Made by a program: the position numbers and the translations under genes
The notes under the pieces: model-generated
Told to the model about the DNA's origin: nothing
Database searches by the model: none
The model's input: the letters and a program-made list of their open reading frames with translations, nothing else
Shown: positions 16,499 to 25,710 of the stretch, one piece after another
Layout: the number at the start of each line of letters is the position of its first letter
How positions within the stretch are numbered: the stretch's first letter is position 1
From: JADJDM01 sp044352985
GTDB taxonomy: Bacteria; Bacteroidota; Bacteroidia; B-17B0; Aurantibacillaceae
Assembly (NCBI GenBank): GCA_044352985.1
Contig: JBILCU010000009.1
Coordinates: forward strand, 62,001 to 126,000
Direction: 5' to 3'
DNA length: 64,000 bases

Positions 16499-18034
16499 AT
16501 GATAAGAACAAGCCACATACTAATTACAATTTTAATTGCCATTAGTTTTTTGCAAATTAAAGCCCAGTCGTTTGCTATTGCTAAAGATGATCCTATTGTT
16601 GTTGCTTTAGATAGTTTTGCCACCCAAAAATTTATGGAAAAGGCATGGATAAAACCTGCACATCCTAAAAACAGTAAGTTTAACTATGCGCCAGATTCAA
16701 TTCCTTTATTTGATGATTTTGTTTTTGAAAACAGATTGGCAAAACTGGATGCTGTTTCGCCTTTTGATTTGGAATTTAATCCAACAGTTAAAGGTTACAT
16801 TAATATGTACGCCAATCGTAAACGTGAAATGGTTAGTCGTATGCTAGGTGTTGCTCAATTGTATTATCCTATGTTTGAAGAAGTGCTAGACCGTTACAAT
16901 TTACCATTAGAATTAAAACATCTTGCAGTTATTGAATCTGCATTAAACCCTTTAGCGAAATCTAGGGCAGGGGCTGTAGGGCTTTGGCAATTTATGTATC
17001 CAACAGCAAAAATGTATGGCTTAAACATTAATTCGTATATAGATGAAAGAAGTGATCCATACAAAGAAACGGTAGCTGCAGCTGAGTTTTTACAATTCTT
17101 GTATAAAATGTTTGGCGATTGGCAAATGGTGTTAGCTGCTTACAACGGAGGGCCGGGAACTATTAATCATGCAATAAGAAGAAGTGGTGGTAAAAAAACA
17201 TATTGGGAAATCCGTCCGTATTTGCCAATTGAAACGCAAGGTTATGTTCCTGCATTTATAGCTGCTAACTATGTAATGAATTATCATGTTGAACACAATA
17301 TTTATCCTTCTATACCTAAAAAAAATTATTTTGAATTAGATACTGTTGTAATAAAACAACCAATTACTTTTGACGAGCTATCCTCAATTTTAGAAATTCC
17401 TGTTGAAGATATAAAGTATTACAATCCTATTTACAAGAAAAATATCATTCCTTCCGGAGGACATATTTTAACATTACCGAAAAATAAAGTAGGCCAGTTT
17501 TTATCTAATGAACAAGAAATTTATGCAATGCTTCAGCATAGAACAGAAGAATCAAAAACAGCTTTAGATAATCATGTAAAAGAAAAACAAGTTACTCATG
17601 TTGTTAAAAAGAATGAGAAGCTTACAACTATTGCTAAAAAATATGGGGTTAGTGTAGCAGATATTAAAACTTGGAATTACATTGGTAAAAAGGGCTTGAA
17701 ACCCGGTAGGAAATTAACTATTGTAGTAAAAGAAAAGACGAAAGAAAATGACGAAAATAGTTCTGCTTTGGTTGCACAGGATGTAAAAAGCATAAACGAT
17801 AAAAAAGAAAATACAGATAAAACATTAGTTAAGGAAAATAAATTAGCAGAAAATTTATCCAAACCTTCCATTGAAACAACTACTACAAATCAAAAATACC
17901 ATGTTGTAAAAAAAGGGGAGAATTTGTACAAAATTTCTAAAAAATATGGAATATCGGTTGAAAAGCTAAAGGAACTTAATGGCTTTGGAGATAACTTTAA
18001 TTTGTTTGTAGGCAAAAAACTAAAATTAAATTAA
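16499..18034 (+). CDS. Membrane-bound lytic murein transglycosylase (MltD-like) with two LysM domains
   Basis: A 511-residue periplasmic enzyme that would cleave peptidoglycan glycan strands to 1,6-anhydro-muropeptides. A signal peptide spans residues 1-22 (ending QIKAQS). The SLT domain covers about 120-250: LPLELKHLAVIESALNP with catalytic Glu146, then SRAGAVGLWQFM, and the AAYNGGPG motif. LysM 1 lies near 363-408 (HVVKKNEKLTTIAKKYGV) and LysM 2 near 466-510 (YHVVKKGENLYKISKKYGI), joined by a Lys/Glu-rich linker. It is a single gene closed by a terminator. Confidence 0.92.
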   Translation: MIRTSHILITILIAISFLQIKAQSFAIAKDDPIVVALDSFATQKFMEKAWIKPAHPKNSKFNYAPDSIPLFDDFVFENRLAKLDAVSPFDLEFNPTVKGYINMYANRKREMVSRMLGVAQLYYPMFEEVLDRYNLPLELKHLAVIESALNPLAKSRAGAVGLWQFMYPTAKMYGLNINSYIDERSDPYKETVAAAEFLQFLYKMFGDWQMVLAAYNGGPGTINHAIRRSGGKKTYWEIRPYLPIETQGYVPAFIAANYVMNYHVEHNIYPSIPKKNYFELDTVVIKQPITFDELSSILEIPVEDIKYYNPIYKKNIIPSGGHILTLPKNKVGQFLSNEQEIYAMLQHRTEESKTALDNHVKEKQVTHVVKKNEKLTTIAKKYGVSVADIKTWNYIGKKGLKPGRKLTIVVKEKTKENDENSSALVAQDVKSINDKKENTDKTLVKENKLAENLSKPSIETTTTNQKYHVVKKGENLYKISKKYGISVEKLKELNGFGDNFNLFVGKKLKLN

Positions 18035-18056
18035 TTTATTTTCTCATTATACTTAT

Positions 18057-18095
18057 AACCAGAAGCTAAATAAAAGTCTTCTGGTTTTGTTTTTT
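18057..18095 (+). terminator. Rho-independent terminator after the transglycosylase gene
   Basis: AACCAGAAG (18057-18065) pairs with CTTCTGGTT (18078-18086) across a 12-nt loop and is followed by a T-rich run. It lies 20 bp after the stop codon. The convergent gltX gene ends just beyond, so it may serve only the plus strand. Confidence 0.85.
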
Positions 18096-18128
18096 AGGCA
18101 AGGTGCTGAAAAATGATTGGAGTAAATA

Positions 18129-19658
18129 TCAATTCTTTTCCAAAAACAAATTCAGTCGTTTCAGAGTTTCATCTTTACCTATCATTTCCATGATTTCGAA
18201 CAATGATGGTCCGCCGCTAACTCCGGTTAATGCAACACGATATAATTGCATCACTTGTCCGGTAGATAATCCAAGTGATTCAGCAGTTGATTTAAAGATA
18301 CTCTCAGTATGATGAGCACTGAAATCAGATGTGTTATGTAAGGCATCACGTAATACAGCAACGAAATTCTTTGTGTTTTCATTCAAACGTTTTGCTAACA
18401 CATCTTTATCGTATTCTTTTGGCGTTACAAAAAGGAAACTTCCCAATTGCCAAAACTCATTTACAAAGTGTGCTTTTTCTTTTATCAGTTTGGTTGCTTT
18501 AACTGCGTGAGCTAAATCAGTTTGAATTTCTTGTTCTGCTAATAAAGGCAAAAATAATTCAGCTAATTCTTCATCAGTTTTTTTACGTAGGTATTGTTGA
18601 TTGAACCACTTTGTTTTTTCAGGATCAAATTTTGCCCCTGCTTTATTAATACGTTCTAATGAAAACAATTGAATCATTTCATCTTTACTCATGATTTCTT
18701 TATTATCTCCAGGGTTCCAACCCAGCAATACCAGCATATTAATAAACGCTTCCGGAAAAAAACCTGATTCCTTATAGCCTGTATAATTTGCATTATCACG
18801 CGGATCAGACCAGTTTAACGGAAACATAGGTAAACCTGATTTATCACGTTTACTTAATTTGCCGTTGCCATCAGGTTTTAAAATTAATGGCATGTGTGCA
18901 AGCAGAGGCATTTTGTCTTCCAAGCCTAAATAGCGATAAATTAAAATGTGTGCAGGCGCACTTGGTAACCATTCTTCACCACGCATCGCATGAGATACTT
19001 CCATTTCTATATCATCTACAATATGTGCTAAATGATAGGTCGGCATGCCGTCGCTTTTTAATAATACTTTGTCATCTACTTGCGAAGAATTTACAACAAC
19101 CCAACCCCTAACGATATCTTGGAAACGAATTTCTTCGTTGCGAGGAACCTTTAAACGAATAACATAAGGTGTTTCTGCATCCAATAATTTTTTAACTTCA
19201 TCTTCACTTAATGTAAGTGAGTTGCGCATGGTTTGACGAGATACTGCATTGTATTGCGGAGCCGCAACCTTTGCTGCTTCCAATCGTTTGCGCATTTCTT
19301 CTAATTCTTCTGCAGTATCAAAAGCATAATAAGCATGCCCAGAATGAACCAATTGATCAGCATACTTTTTATAAATGCCAAGAGCTTTGCGCTCACTCTG
19401 ACGATATGGAGCGTGTTTTCCATTGCCAAAACCAACTCCTTCGTTTGGCTCAATGCCACACCATTTTAAAGAATTGATAATGTATTCTTCTGCTCCAGCA
19501 ACGAAACGAGTTTGATCGGTATCTTCAATCCTCAAAATAAAATCTCCGCCATGTTTTTTAGCGAATAAGTAATTAAACAAGGCAACACGTACACCGCCCA
19601 TGTGTAAACCTCCAGTAGGGCTTGGCGCAAATCGAACTCGTACTCTTCTGTTTTCCAT
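18129..19658 (-). CDS. gltX: Glutamyl-tRNA synthetase
   Basis: Class I aminoacyl-tRNA synthetase that charges tRNA-Glu (EC 6.1.1.17). The 509 residues are normal for the Bacteroidota enzyme. The HIGH-type motif is in APSPTGGLHMGG near residues 11-22, followed by FILRIEDTDQTR, and the KMSKS-type motif is GKLSKRDKSG. The C-terminal helical anticodon-binding region includes FDPEKTKWFNQQYLRKKTDEE. The gene follows the ABC-F gene by 36 bp on the same strand, so the two are likely co-transcribed translation-related genes. Confidence 0.96.
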   Translation of the reverse strand: MENRRVRVRFAPSPTGGLHMGGVRVALFNYLFAKKHGGDFILRIEDTDQTRFVAGAEEYIINSLKWCGIEPNEGVGFGNGKHAPYRQSERKALGIYKKYADQLVHSGHAYYAFDTAEELEEMRKRLEAAKVAAPQYNAVSRQTMRNSLTLSEDEVKKLLDAETPYVIRLKVPRNEEIRFQDIVRGWVVVNSSQVDDKVLLKSDGMPTYHLAHIVDDIEMEVSHAMRGEEWLPSAPAHILIYRYLGLEDKMPLLAHMPLILKPDGNGKLSKRDKSGLPMFPLNWSDPRDNANYTGYKESGFFPEAFINMLVLLGWNPGDNKEIMSKDEMIQLFSLERINKAGAKFDPEKTKWFNQQYLRKKTDEELAELFLPLLAEQEIQTDLAHAVKATKLIKEKAHFVNEFWQLGSFLFVTPKEYDKDVLAKRLNENTKNFVAVLRDALHNTSDFSAHHTESIFKSTAESLGLSTGQVMQLYRVALTGVSGGPSLFEIMEMIGKDETLKRLNLFLEKN

Positions 19659-19694
19659 TTTAATTTTAAAAATTTTGTATTTATTGATTATGCA

Positions 19695-21617
19695 TTATAA
19701 ACTCTTCAATTCCTCACAACATCTTTCCCAATCGGACATTTTAGTTTCAAGGTCTTTTTTTAACTGATTATAATCGTTAAAGAAATTATTTTTTTTAACG
19801 GCTTCTTCATAAAAAACAGGATCACTTAATTTTTTATCGAGCTCAGTAATTTTAGTTTCCATACTTTCAATTTCCTGTTCCAGTTTTGTGATTTTGTTTT
19901 TTAATTGCTTTTGTTGTTTTTCTTTCTCCTGATTGTCGGTGTTTTCAATAGGTTTTGGTTTTTTTACTTCTTCTTTAACCGTGGCAGAAGTTTTCAACTC
20001 AGCTAATCTTTCCAATTTACGCAATTCCATGAATTCAGTAATATCACACAAATGTTCATTTACATGTCCCTCTCTGAATTCATATAATTTATTACATAAA
20101 CCTTTTAAAAAGTCCCTATCGTGAGATACAATGATCATGGTTCCTTCGTAATCTATCAGGGCTTTTTTTAAAATCTCTTTTGAACGAATATCCAAGTGAT
20201 TGGTGGGCTCATCGAGCAACAACAAGTTATAAGGTTGCAAAAGCAATTTACAAAGCGCTAATCGCCCTCTTTCTCCACCACTCAGCACTTTTACTTTCTT
20301 ATCAATGTCTTCGCCACTAAATAAAAATGCCCCCAACAAACCGCGCACTTGCTTGCGCACATCGCCAACAGCTAAATCATCAATGGTTTCAAAAACTGTT
20401 TTGTTTACATCTAATTTTTCTTCCTGATCTTGCTCAAAGTAACCGGGCAAAACGCTGTGTCCTAATTGAACAGTACCGTCAAATGGAACGGAAGCAGAAA
20501 TCATTTTCATCATGGTTGATTTTCCTTCCCCATTTCTTCCAACTAAGGCAATTTTTTCGCCCTTGGTAATGATGAAATTGGCATCGTTAAAAATCTGCTT
20601 TTCACCATATTTTTTTCCGGCATTTTCAACGGTTAACACAATTTTTCCGGAGTGGGCGGGAGCAGGAAAACGAAAACGCATGGCAGCATTATCTTCTTCC
20701 TCAACTTCTACGCGCTCCATTCTATCTAGCTTTTTAATTAACGATTGAGCAAAAGATGCTTTACTTGCTTTGGCTCTGTATTTATCTATTAATGCTTCGG
20801 TTTGGTCAATTATTTTTTGCTGATTTTTAGCTGCATTATCAAGCGTTTCTTTTCTCTCGGCACGCAGCACTAAGTATTTTGAGTAATTAGCTTTGTAATC
20901 CTGAATTTTTTTATTTACTATTTCGATGGTACGTGTGGTAATATTATCGAGGAATTGTTTATCGTGAGAAATAAGTACCACAGCACCGTGATACGTTTCC
21001 ATAAATTCTTCCAACCACTGAATGGCTTCAATATCCAAGTGATTGGTGGGCTCATCCAACAATAAAATATCCGGCTTTTGCATTAGCAGTTTTCCTAACT
21101 CAATGCGCATTCGCCATCCACCGCTAAATTCTGAGGTTTGACGATTAAAATCTTTGCGTTCGAAACCTAAACCGCGAAGTACTTTTTCAATTTCTTCTTC
21201 TCTGTTACTTGCGCCTACAATATCTAAACGTGCGTGAATATCGGTTAAATCGGTAATTAATTTTGAATAGGAATCACTTTCGTAATCTGTTCTAACTTCC
21301 AATTCTTTATTGATTTCTTCAATTCTTGTTTCGAGGTTTTGAATTTCAATAAAAGCTGTTGCAGCTTCTTCAGCAACTGTTCTTCCTGCCTGATGCTTCA
21401 TGTCCTGAGGTAAATAACCTATCTTACATTCGTTAGGAACAGCAATTTCACCTTTTGTTGGGTTTTGTTCACCAGCTAAAATCTTTAACATAGTAGATTT
21501 TCCGGCACCGTTTTTACCTGCTAAACCAATTCTGTCTTTAGGGTTAATTAAAAAACTAATGTTTTCAAACAAAGCAAAACCACCGAAGGAAACCGTAATG
21601 TTGTTAACCGATATCAT
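19695..21617 (-). CDS. ABC-F family ATPase (Uup/YheS-like), ribosome-associated type
   Basis: A 640-residue soluble protein with two ABC ATPase domains and no membrane segments, typical of ABC-F translation factors. Walker A motifs are GLAGKNGAGKST (31-42) and ALVGRNGEGKST. Signatures are FSGGWRMR and LSGGERGR, each followed by LLLDEPTNHLD. The inter-domain linker (about residues 240-310) is rich in Lys and Arg, as in the P-site tRNA interaction motif. The C-terminus adds a ~90-residue coiled coil (KNKITKLEQEIESMETKITE). The exact subfamily and a role in antibiotic protection cannot be told from this. Confidence 0.92.
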   Translation of the reverse strand: MISVNNITVSFGGFALFENISFLINPKDRIGLAGKNGAGKSTMLKILAGEQNPTKGEIAVPNECKIGYLPQDMKHQAGRTVAEEAATAFIEIQNLETRIEEINKELEVRTDYESDSYSKLITDLTDIHARLDIVGASNREEEIEKVLRGLGFERKDFNRQTSEFSGGWRMRIELGKLLMQKPDILLLDEPTNHLDIEAIQWLEEFMETYHGAVVLISHDKQFLDNITTRTIEIVNKKIQDYKANYSKYLVLRAERKETLDNAAKNQQKIIDQTEALIDKYRAKASKASFAQSLIKKLDRMERVEVEEEDNAAMRFRFPAPAHSGKIVLTVENAGKKYGEKQIFNDANFIITKGEKIALVGRNGEGKSTMMKMISASVPFDGTVQLGHSVLPGYFEQDQEEKLDVNKTVFETIDDLAVGDVRKQVRGLLGAFLFSGEDIDKKVKVLSGGERGRLALCKLLLQPYNLLLLDEPTNHLDIRSKEILKKALIDYEGTMIIVSHDRDFLKGLCNKLYEFREGHVNEHLCDITEFMELRKLERLAELKTSATVKEEVKKPKPIENTDNQEKEKQQKQLKNKITKLEQEIESMETKITELDKKLSDPVFYEEAVKKNNFFNDYNQLKKDLETKMSDWERCCEELKSL

Positions 21618-21639
21618 GAAATTAATTTAAAAATGGGTG

Positions 21640-21669
21640 CAAAGATAGGGCAATATTAAGCAATGACAA
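21640..21669 (-). promoter_or_regulatory. Promoter of the ABC-F/gltX operon
   Basis: Read on the minus strand, TTG (21669-21667) and TATCTTTG (21647-21640) are 19 bp apart, matching the phylum's TTG-N(17-23)-TAnnTTTG pattern. The ATG follows about 22 nt after the second box. Confidence 0.65.
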
Positions 21670-21816
21670 AAATTAAAAATATGCATAATTAAGTGTCAAT
21701 GTTTATAATAATTGCTATAATCAACTTATTGTTTAACTAATTAGTGCTTAACTTGAAAAGTTAATTAATCTGTTGAAACAAAAGTTCTTTTAACAAAAAC
21801 AATAACATTAATCATT

Positions 21817-21824
21817 TATATTTG
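21817..21824 (+). promoter_or_regulatory. -10-type box (TATATTTG) upstream of the desaturase gene
   Basis: TATATTTG fits TAnnTTTG. Transcription would start near 21830, leaving only ~15 nt before the presumed TTG start codon at 21845. No TTG -33 element lies at the right distance, so the promoter may be weak or activator-dependent. Confidence 0.45.
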
Positions 21825-21844
21825 CCGAATTAATAAAAATAGCA

Positions 21845-22921
21845 TTGCAAATAAAATTTAACAACAGTCAAGCTGCTTTTTTCTTTACATTAAGAAGTCG
21901 CGTAAACGAGTATTTTAAAACTCAAAAGATAAAACCAACAGGTGACATTCGATTGTACTTAAAAACAATTACCATTTTTTTAGCTTTTGCTGCACTTTAC
22001 TCTTGGCTAGTGTTTTTTACTCCAACTAATTTGTGGATTGGAGTTATTCTATCCGGATTATTTGGGGTTGTAATGGCGTTAATTGGATTTAATGTTATGC
22101 ACGATGGATCTCATGGAAGCTATTCTACTAAAAGTAAGTGGAATAACATAATGGCATATACCAGTAATTTTTTAGGTGCAAATGCTTTTTTATGGGCGCA
22201 AAAACATAACATTAATCATCATACTTATACCAATATTGAAGGTGTAGATGACGATATTGATGTGCGACCATTTATAAGAATACATTCTGAACAGAAAAAA
22301 ATCTGGATTCATAATTTTCAACATTTTTATTGGCCTTTTCTTTATATTTTAACTTATATTTTCTGGGTTTATTACAGAGATTTTGTAAAATACTTTACTC
22401 GTAAAATAGCTGAAAACACCCCAATTCAAAAAATAACAACAAAAGAGCATATTGTTTTTTGGGTTTCAAAGTTATTTCATGTAGGTTTTTTTATTGTTCT
22501 TCCTTCATATATTGTTGGCTGGAAAGAAACATTATTTGGTTACGGAATTGCAGCTTTGGTAGTTGGTTTTATTTTAGCCATCGTTTTTCAACTTGCGCAT
22601 ATAGTAGAAAATTTAAATTTTATAGCGCCTGGTAATACAAACGAATTTAACGTTGAAGATGATTGGGCTGTTCATCAAATAAATACAACTGCAAATTTTG
22701 CAACAAAAAGCAAAGTGTTAAGTTGGTTATTAGGGGGCTTAAATTTTCAGGTAGAACATCATTTGTTTCCTAGAATTAGCCACGTACATTATCCACAATT
22801 AAATGCTATTTTAATAGATACTTGTAAGGATTTTGGAGTAACATACAGGGAATACCCAAGTATGTTCAGCGCAATTAAATCGCACGTTTCTCACTTAAGG
22901 CAGATTGGCAAGGCTAGTTAA
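21845..22921 (+). CDS. Membrane fatty-acid desaturase (acyl-CoA/linoleoyl-CoA desaturase-like)
   Basis: A di-iron integral membrane enzyme that introduces double bonds into fatty acyl chains. The 358 residues carry the three histidine boxes HDGSH (86-90), HNINHH (121-126) and QVEHH (302-306). The Gln in the third box is the hallmark of front-end desaturases. Hydrophobic segments lie near 42-62, 65-85, 165-185, 205-225 and 230-250. There is no cytochrome b5 domain. The frame has no ATG before residue 77, so a TTG codon at 21845, close to the promoter box, is the likely start. It is a stand-alone gene with tail-to-tail neighbours. Confidence 0.88.
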   Translation: MQIKFNNSQAAFFFTLRSRVNEYFKTQKIKPTGDIRLYLKTITIFLAFAALYSWLVFFTPTNLWIGVILSGLFGVVMALIGFNVMHDGSHGSYSTKSKWNNIMAYTSNFLGANAFLWAQKHNINHHTYTNIEGVDDDIDVRPFIRIHSEQKKIWIHNFQHFYWPFLYILTYIFWVYYRDFVKYFTRKIAENTPIQKITTKEHIVFWVSKLFHVGFFIVLPSYIVGWKETLFGYGIAALVVGFILAIVFQLAHIVENLNFIAPGNTNEFNVEDDWAVHQINTTANFATKSKVLSWLLGGLNFQVEHHLFPRISHVHYPQLNAILIDTCKDFGVTYREYPSMFSAIKSHVSHLRQIGKAS

Positions 22922-22930
22922 TTTATAGTT

Positions 22931-23923
22931 TCAATTTTTAATCAAATATTTTTTCTGATTAAAATTATACGTTAATCCAATAATTATTCTTCCTTTATTG
23001 CTGAGGTTATCACTCGACTTTTTTTCAAAAACATTAAATTGAATAGCGCTGGTAAAGGAAATGTTTTTGTAAAATAATTCAATGCCTGGGCCACTTAATA
23101 AACAATTCATTGATGTACCTGCTTGTAAAACTTTTTTGATGTATAATCCTTTTGTGTATTCATAGTAAGTTTGAATAGATGGAATGATAATCCAGTTTTC
23201 TTTTTTGAATTTATAAAACAGCGTAAGATAATTGCTGGAGCCATTTCCTATACGTTCTTGATAATAATTGGTCCCGTTTAGTTTAAATAAACTGTTTAAT
23301 GATAATCCAAAATTTCGATAACCAAATACATAATTTGAATATAAAAATACATCCGTGCTTCCGGTACCGGGCTGAATCAAAAAAGGCAAACGTTTGCCAC
23401 CAGTTGATTCTGCATAATAATTACCGCTTGGCAATTTTAAACCTCCACCAATTATTAAACGATGTTGTAAGTTAAATGTATCTACTTTTTTTATAACATG
23501 ATATCCAATAAAAAATGTTGGATCGTTTAGTCCGGTATGATTGTGAACTATACTATCCTCTTTCATTTTGTTGTTACTGATAGATAAAACAGCATTAACT
23601 TCTAGTCGGTGATGGATAAAATATTTTGCACGTAATTCGTATGTTTTATACGATTCATAATCTTTTGAACTGTAATTTTTTAAAATAGAGTCTGTTGGAT
23701 TATTAGTTCCGCCATGCATCATTTTATAAGCACCGGATGGAAAAAAACTTCCATGTTGTTGGTAATTTCTGTATCCATTAAAGATTCTGTATCTATGGTA
23801 AAAAGCCAATTGACTTTGGTTGTCATAAGGAGTTATTCCCATAAAACTTCCGCAAATATCACATGCAAAACATGGAAATAAATTTGTAACAAAAACAATC
23901 AAGAAAAATAAACGTAAACTCAT
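22931..23923 (-). CDS. CDICG-motif outer-membrane beta-barrel-like protein of a copper-associated locus
   Basis: A 330-residue exported protein: signal peptide to about residue 20 (LFPCFA), then CDICGSFMGITPYDNQS at the mature N-terminus. The rest alternates hydrophobic and polar residues with many aromatic strand ends, as in transporter-like outer-membrane barrels. The CxxCG start could bind metal. Proteins of this kind occur beside MbnP-like lipoproteins in Bacteroidota, as here, so a link with copper handling is inferred from context only. It is downstream of the MbnP-like gene, separated by a perfect 34-bp palindrome. Confidence 0.6.
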   Translation of the reverse strand: MSLRLFFLIVFVTNLFPCFACDICGSFMGITPYDNQSQLAFYHRYRIFNGYRNYQQHGSFFPSGAYKMMHGGTNNPTDSILKNYSSKDYESYKTYELRAKYFIHHRLEVNAVLSISNNKMKEDSIVHNHTGLNDPTFFIGYHVIKKVDTFNLQHRLIIGGGLKLPSGNYYAESTGGKRLPFLIQPGTGSTDVFLYSNYVFGYRNFGLSLNSLFKLNGTNYYQERIGNGSSNYLTLFYKFKKENWIIIPSIQTYYEYTKGLYIKKVLQAGTSMNCLLSGPGIELFYKNISFTSAIQFNVFEKKSSDNLSNKGRIIIGLTYNFNQKKYLIKN

Positions 23924-23972
23924 TTTTTATGTAAATAGATAATTGTAGAAATAAATTATTTAATGTTTGAAA

Positions 23973-24006
23973 TAACCCAACAATTGAAATTTCAATTGTT
24001 GGGTTA
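23973..24006 (-). terminator. Perfect 34-bp palindrome between the MbnP-like and CDICG genes
   Basis: TAACCCAACAATTGAAA and its exact complement meet without a loop, giving a 17-bp perfect palindrome arm. On the minus strand it follows the MbnP-like stop by 14 bp and is trailed by ATTTC rather than a long T-run. It may be an mRNA-stabilising or attenuating hairpin, a weak terminator that reduces expression of the second gene, or a protein-binding operator. Confidence 0.6.
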
Positions 24007-24019
24007 AATATCACATTTA

Positions 24020-24805
24020 CTAATTATGAATATGTTCTACCGAAAACATATCTGCATAATTATTTGCGATTAATTTTGCATTTGCTCCTGGCATATGTAT
24101 AGTATGTAGCGTTGCTAAATTAATTGCACTTGGGTTTTTAAACCATTCCATTACATCACATTTAATGTGTATCTCTGGGCTAACTGTAGCACTTACGTTT
24201 GCGGTTGCCCCGTTAAATGATGGACTAATTGTTTTTAATACATTATTTATACCTGAAAATCCACCGACATGGTATAAAATTGTTTTTGTGCTTGCTCCGG
24301 ATTGATTAGAATTACCCTCAAGCTTTGCCATAATGTAACCGCTATTCCATGTCCAAAACATGCCCAATGCAGGGTCTAATGCTCCAGTTTGAGACCCCGA
24401 AACATTTCTTGTAGAGTCAACGCCGATCATAAAACTAATGCCTGTATAACTGCCAAATGGCACATTATTAATGCTAATTGTTTTACTTGCCGCTGTTTCT
24501 TCGTCAATTAAATGGTAACTTTCGTTTTCGTTATATGTTGTGCCGTCTGCTTTTAATAGCTTTACATTACTGATGTAATATTTAAATTTTGTAAATGAAA
24601 CGCTATCGTTATTTGGTGTAACAAATGTTTTTGTATTCAGTGCAAATGAAATGGTATCGAAAACATGTTCAAATTCGATTTTTAAAATACCTGTAGTGGA
24701 CGTATTGTTATTATTATTACTGTTGTTTTGATTTTCCACAGGATCTTTTTTACAAGAAGTAAATAAGATACTTAACATACATATAGATAAAATTAGCTTT
24801 TTCAT
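24020..24805 (-). CDS. MbnP-like copper-binding lipoprotein
   Basis: A 261-residue lipoprotein: lipobox with Cys18 (LFTSC), a Ser/Asn/Thr linker, then an MbnP-type domain. The recognisable stretches are SFTKFKYYISNVKLLKADGT, YHLIDEE, VPFGSYTGISFMIGVDSTRN and the ALGMFWTWNSGYIMAKLEG signature. Its tail is rich in His and Met (LHTIHMPG, FSVEHIHN), consistent with copper binding. In the well-studied pair, MbnH, a di-haem enzyme, oxidises a tryptophan of MbnP to kynurenine; no MbnH-like gene is present in this window. The neighbours, CDICG and HYC_CC_PP-like, support a metal-related locus. Confidence 0.8.
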   Translation of the reverse strand: MKKLILSICMLSILFTSCKKDPVENQNNSNNNNNTSTTGILKIEFEHVFDTISFALNTKTFVTPNNDSVSFTKFKYYISNVKLLKADGTTYNENESYHLIDEETAASKTISINNVPFGSYTGISFMIGVDSTRNVSGSQTGALDPALGMFWTWNSGYIMAKLEGNSNQSGASTKTILYHVGGFSGINNVLKTISPSFNGATANVSATVSPEIHIKCDVMEWFKNPSAINLATLHTIHMPGANAKLIANNYADMFSVEHIHN

Positions 24806-25230
24806 TTTTGATTAATTTTTTTGTTTAATAATTTTTTTGAGTACTTATCTATAGAGATAAATAGTTTTACGATTATGCAAGCCTCTATAATTAGGGCTAC
24901 TAATAATATATTCATTTATAATTTTTTTGTCAGTTCGAGCGAAGTCGAGAACTGAATATTTAAAAACAGTTCGCGATAATTCATTGATTTAATAGGGCTT
25001 TATTTTAATAAATAAGCCAATCAACATCAATTAACTATCTTGAAAATGAAATCAATAAAATATTGATTATACTATAAGTTAATAGTTGTTTAGTATATCT
25101 AAATTCTAATAAGTTAAAACACGATCGATTAATGAGAAGTATGGAGCTAATTCCTATAACTTTATTAACACGAAAATACTTTACTTTCTAAACAAACAGA
25201 AAGAAATTTAAAATCTAAATAGAAACTATT
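24806..25230. other. Intergenic stretch without a visible gene
   Basis: These 425 bp are very AT-rich and carry no credible reading frame. One GTCAGTTCGAGCGAAGTCGA phrase at 24930-24949 is a member of the short palindromic repeat class common in the accessory island. A TATCT/AGATA mini-hairpin lies at 24848-24861. The promoter of the MbnP-like gene must lie here, but no TAnnTTTG box stands out. Confidence 0.6.
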
Positions 25231-25605
25231 TTAGCTTAACAAATTGGGCGGATGAAATATTCCCTTTGTAAAAGTTGGGAGGTGTTTTTTTTGAAAACTT
25301 ACATAAACATTTTCGAGCGTTAAAGGGCAATGAAGAAGCAAGCAAATAGAATTTTCATGAAAGAGCTGAATTTCTTTTAATGTTTTAACATTGCTGTTTT
25401 GTGCATCCTGATTTTTATCATCTTCTTCCATTTTTTCTTTTAAATGGCAGCTTCCTTGGCAACAGTTGTCTTCAACTTCTTTTTGTACACAAAGGTTTTT
25501 AGCAATGAATTCTTGGTTCATCTTGAATTCAATCCAAATTACTATTTTGCTGAATGATTGCAGCAACATTGAAAAGAGAAGCATGAAGATGAGTGCTTTT
25601 TTCAC
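25231..25605 (-). CDS. HYC_CC_PP-like small exported protein
   Basis: A 124-residue protein with an N-terminal hydrophobic segment (residues 1-25), followed by the typical Bacteroidota phrase IEFKMNQEFIAKNLCVQKE, a NCCQGSCHLKE Cys/His cluster, a Glu/Asp-rich spacer, and a C-terminus ending FHPPNLLS. This matches small HYC_CC_PP-type proteins often found near copper or TonB-dependent receptor genes. The start is a GTG at 25605. A TAGATTTG promoter box (25617-25610) ends only 4 nt before it, so the mRNA may be leaderless. Metal binding by the Cys cluster is inferred. Confidence 0.68.
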   Translation of the reverse strand: MKKALIFMLLFSMLLQSFSKIVIWIEFKMNQEFIAKNLCVQKEVEDNCCQGSCHLKEKMEEDDKNQDAQNSNVKTLKEIQLFHENSICLLLHCPLTLENVYVSFQKKHLPTFTKGIFHPPNLLS

Positions 25606-25710
25606 GATACAAATCTAATTAAAACTTTAGAAGTTTTATCAAATTTAATTTGTGAAGAACTACTTTTTCAACTTGTTTCATCATGCTTAATAATATCCGA
25701 AATTAGTGGC

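Noticed and set aside
1..24805. Functional link between the kynurenine genes and the MbnP-like protein (known kynurenine modification of MbnP)
   Set aside because: The modification in MbnP is made on a protein tryptophan by MbnH, not from free kynurenine, and no MbnH gene is present.
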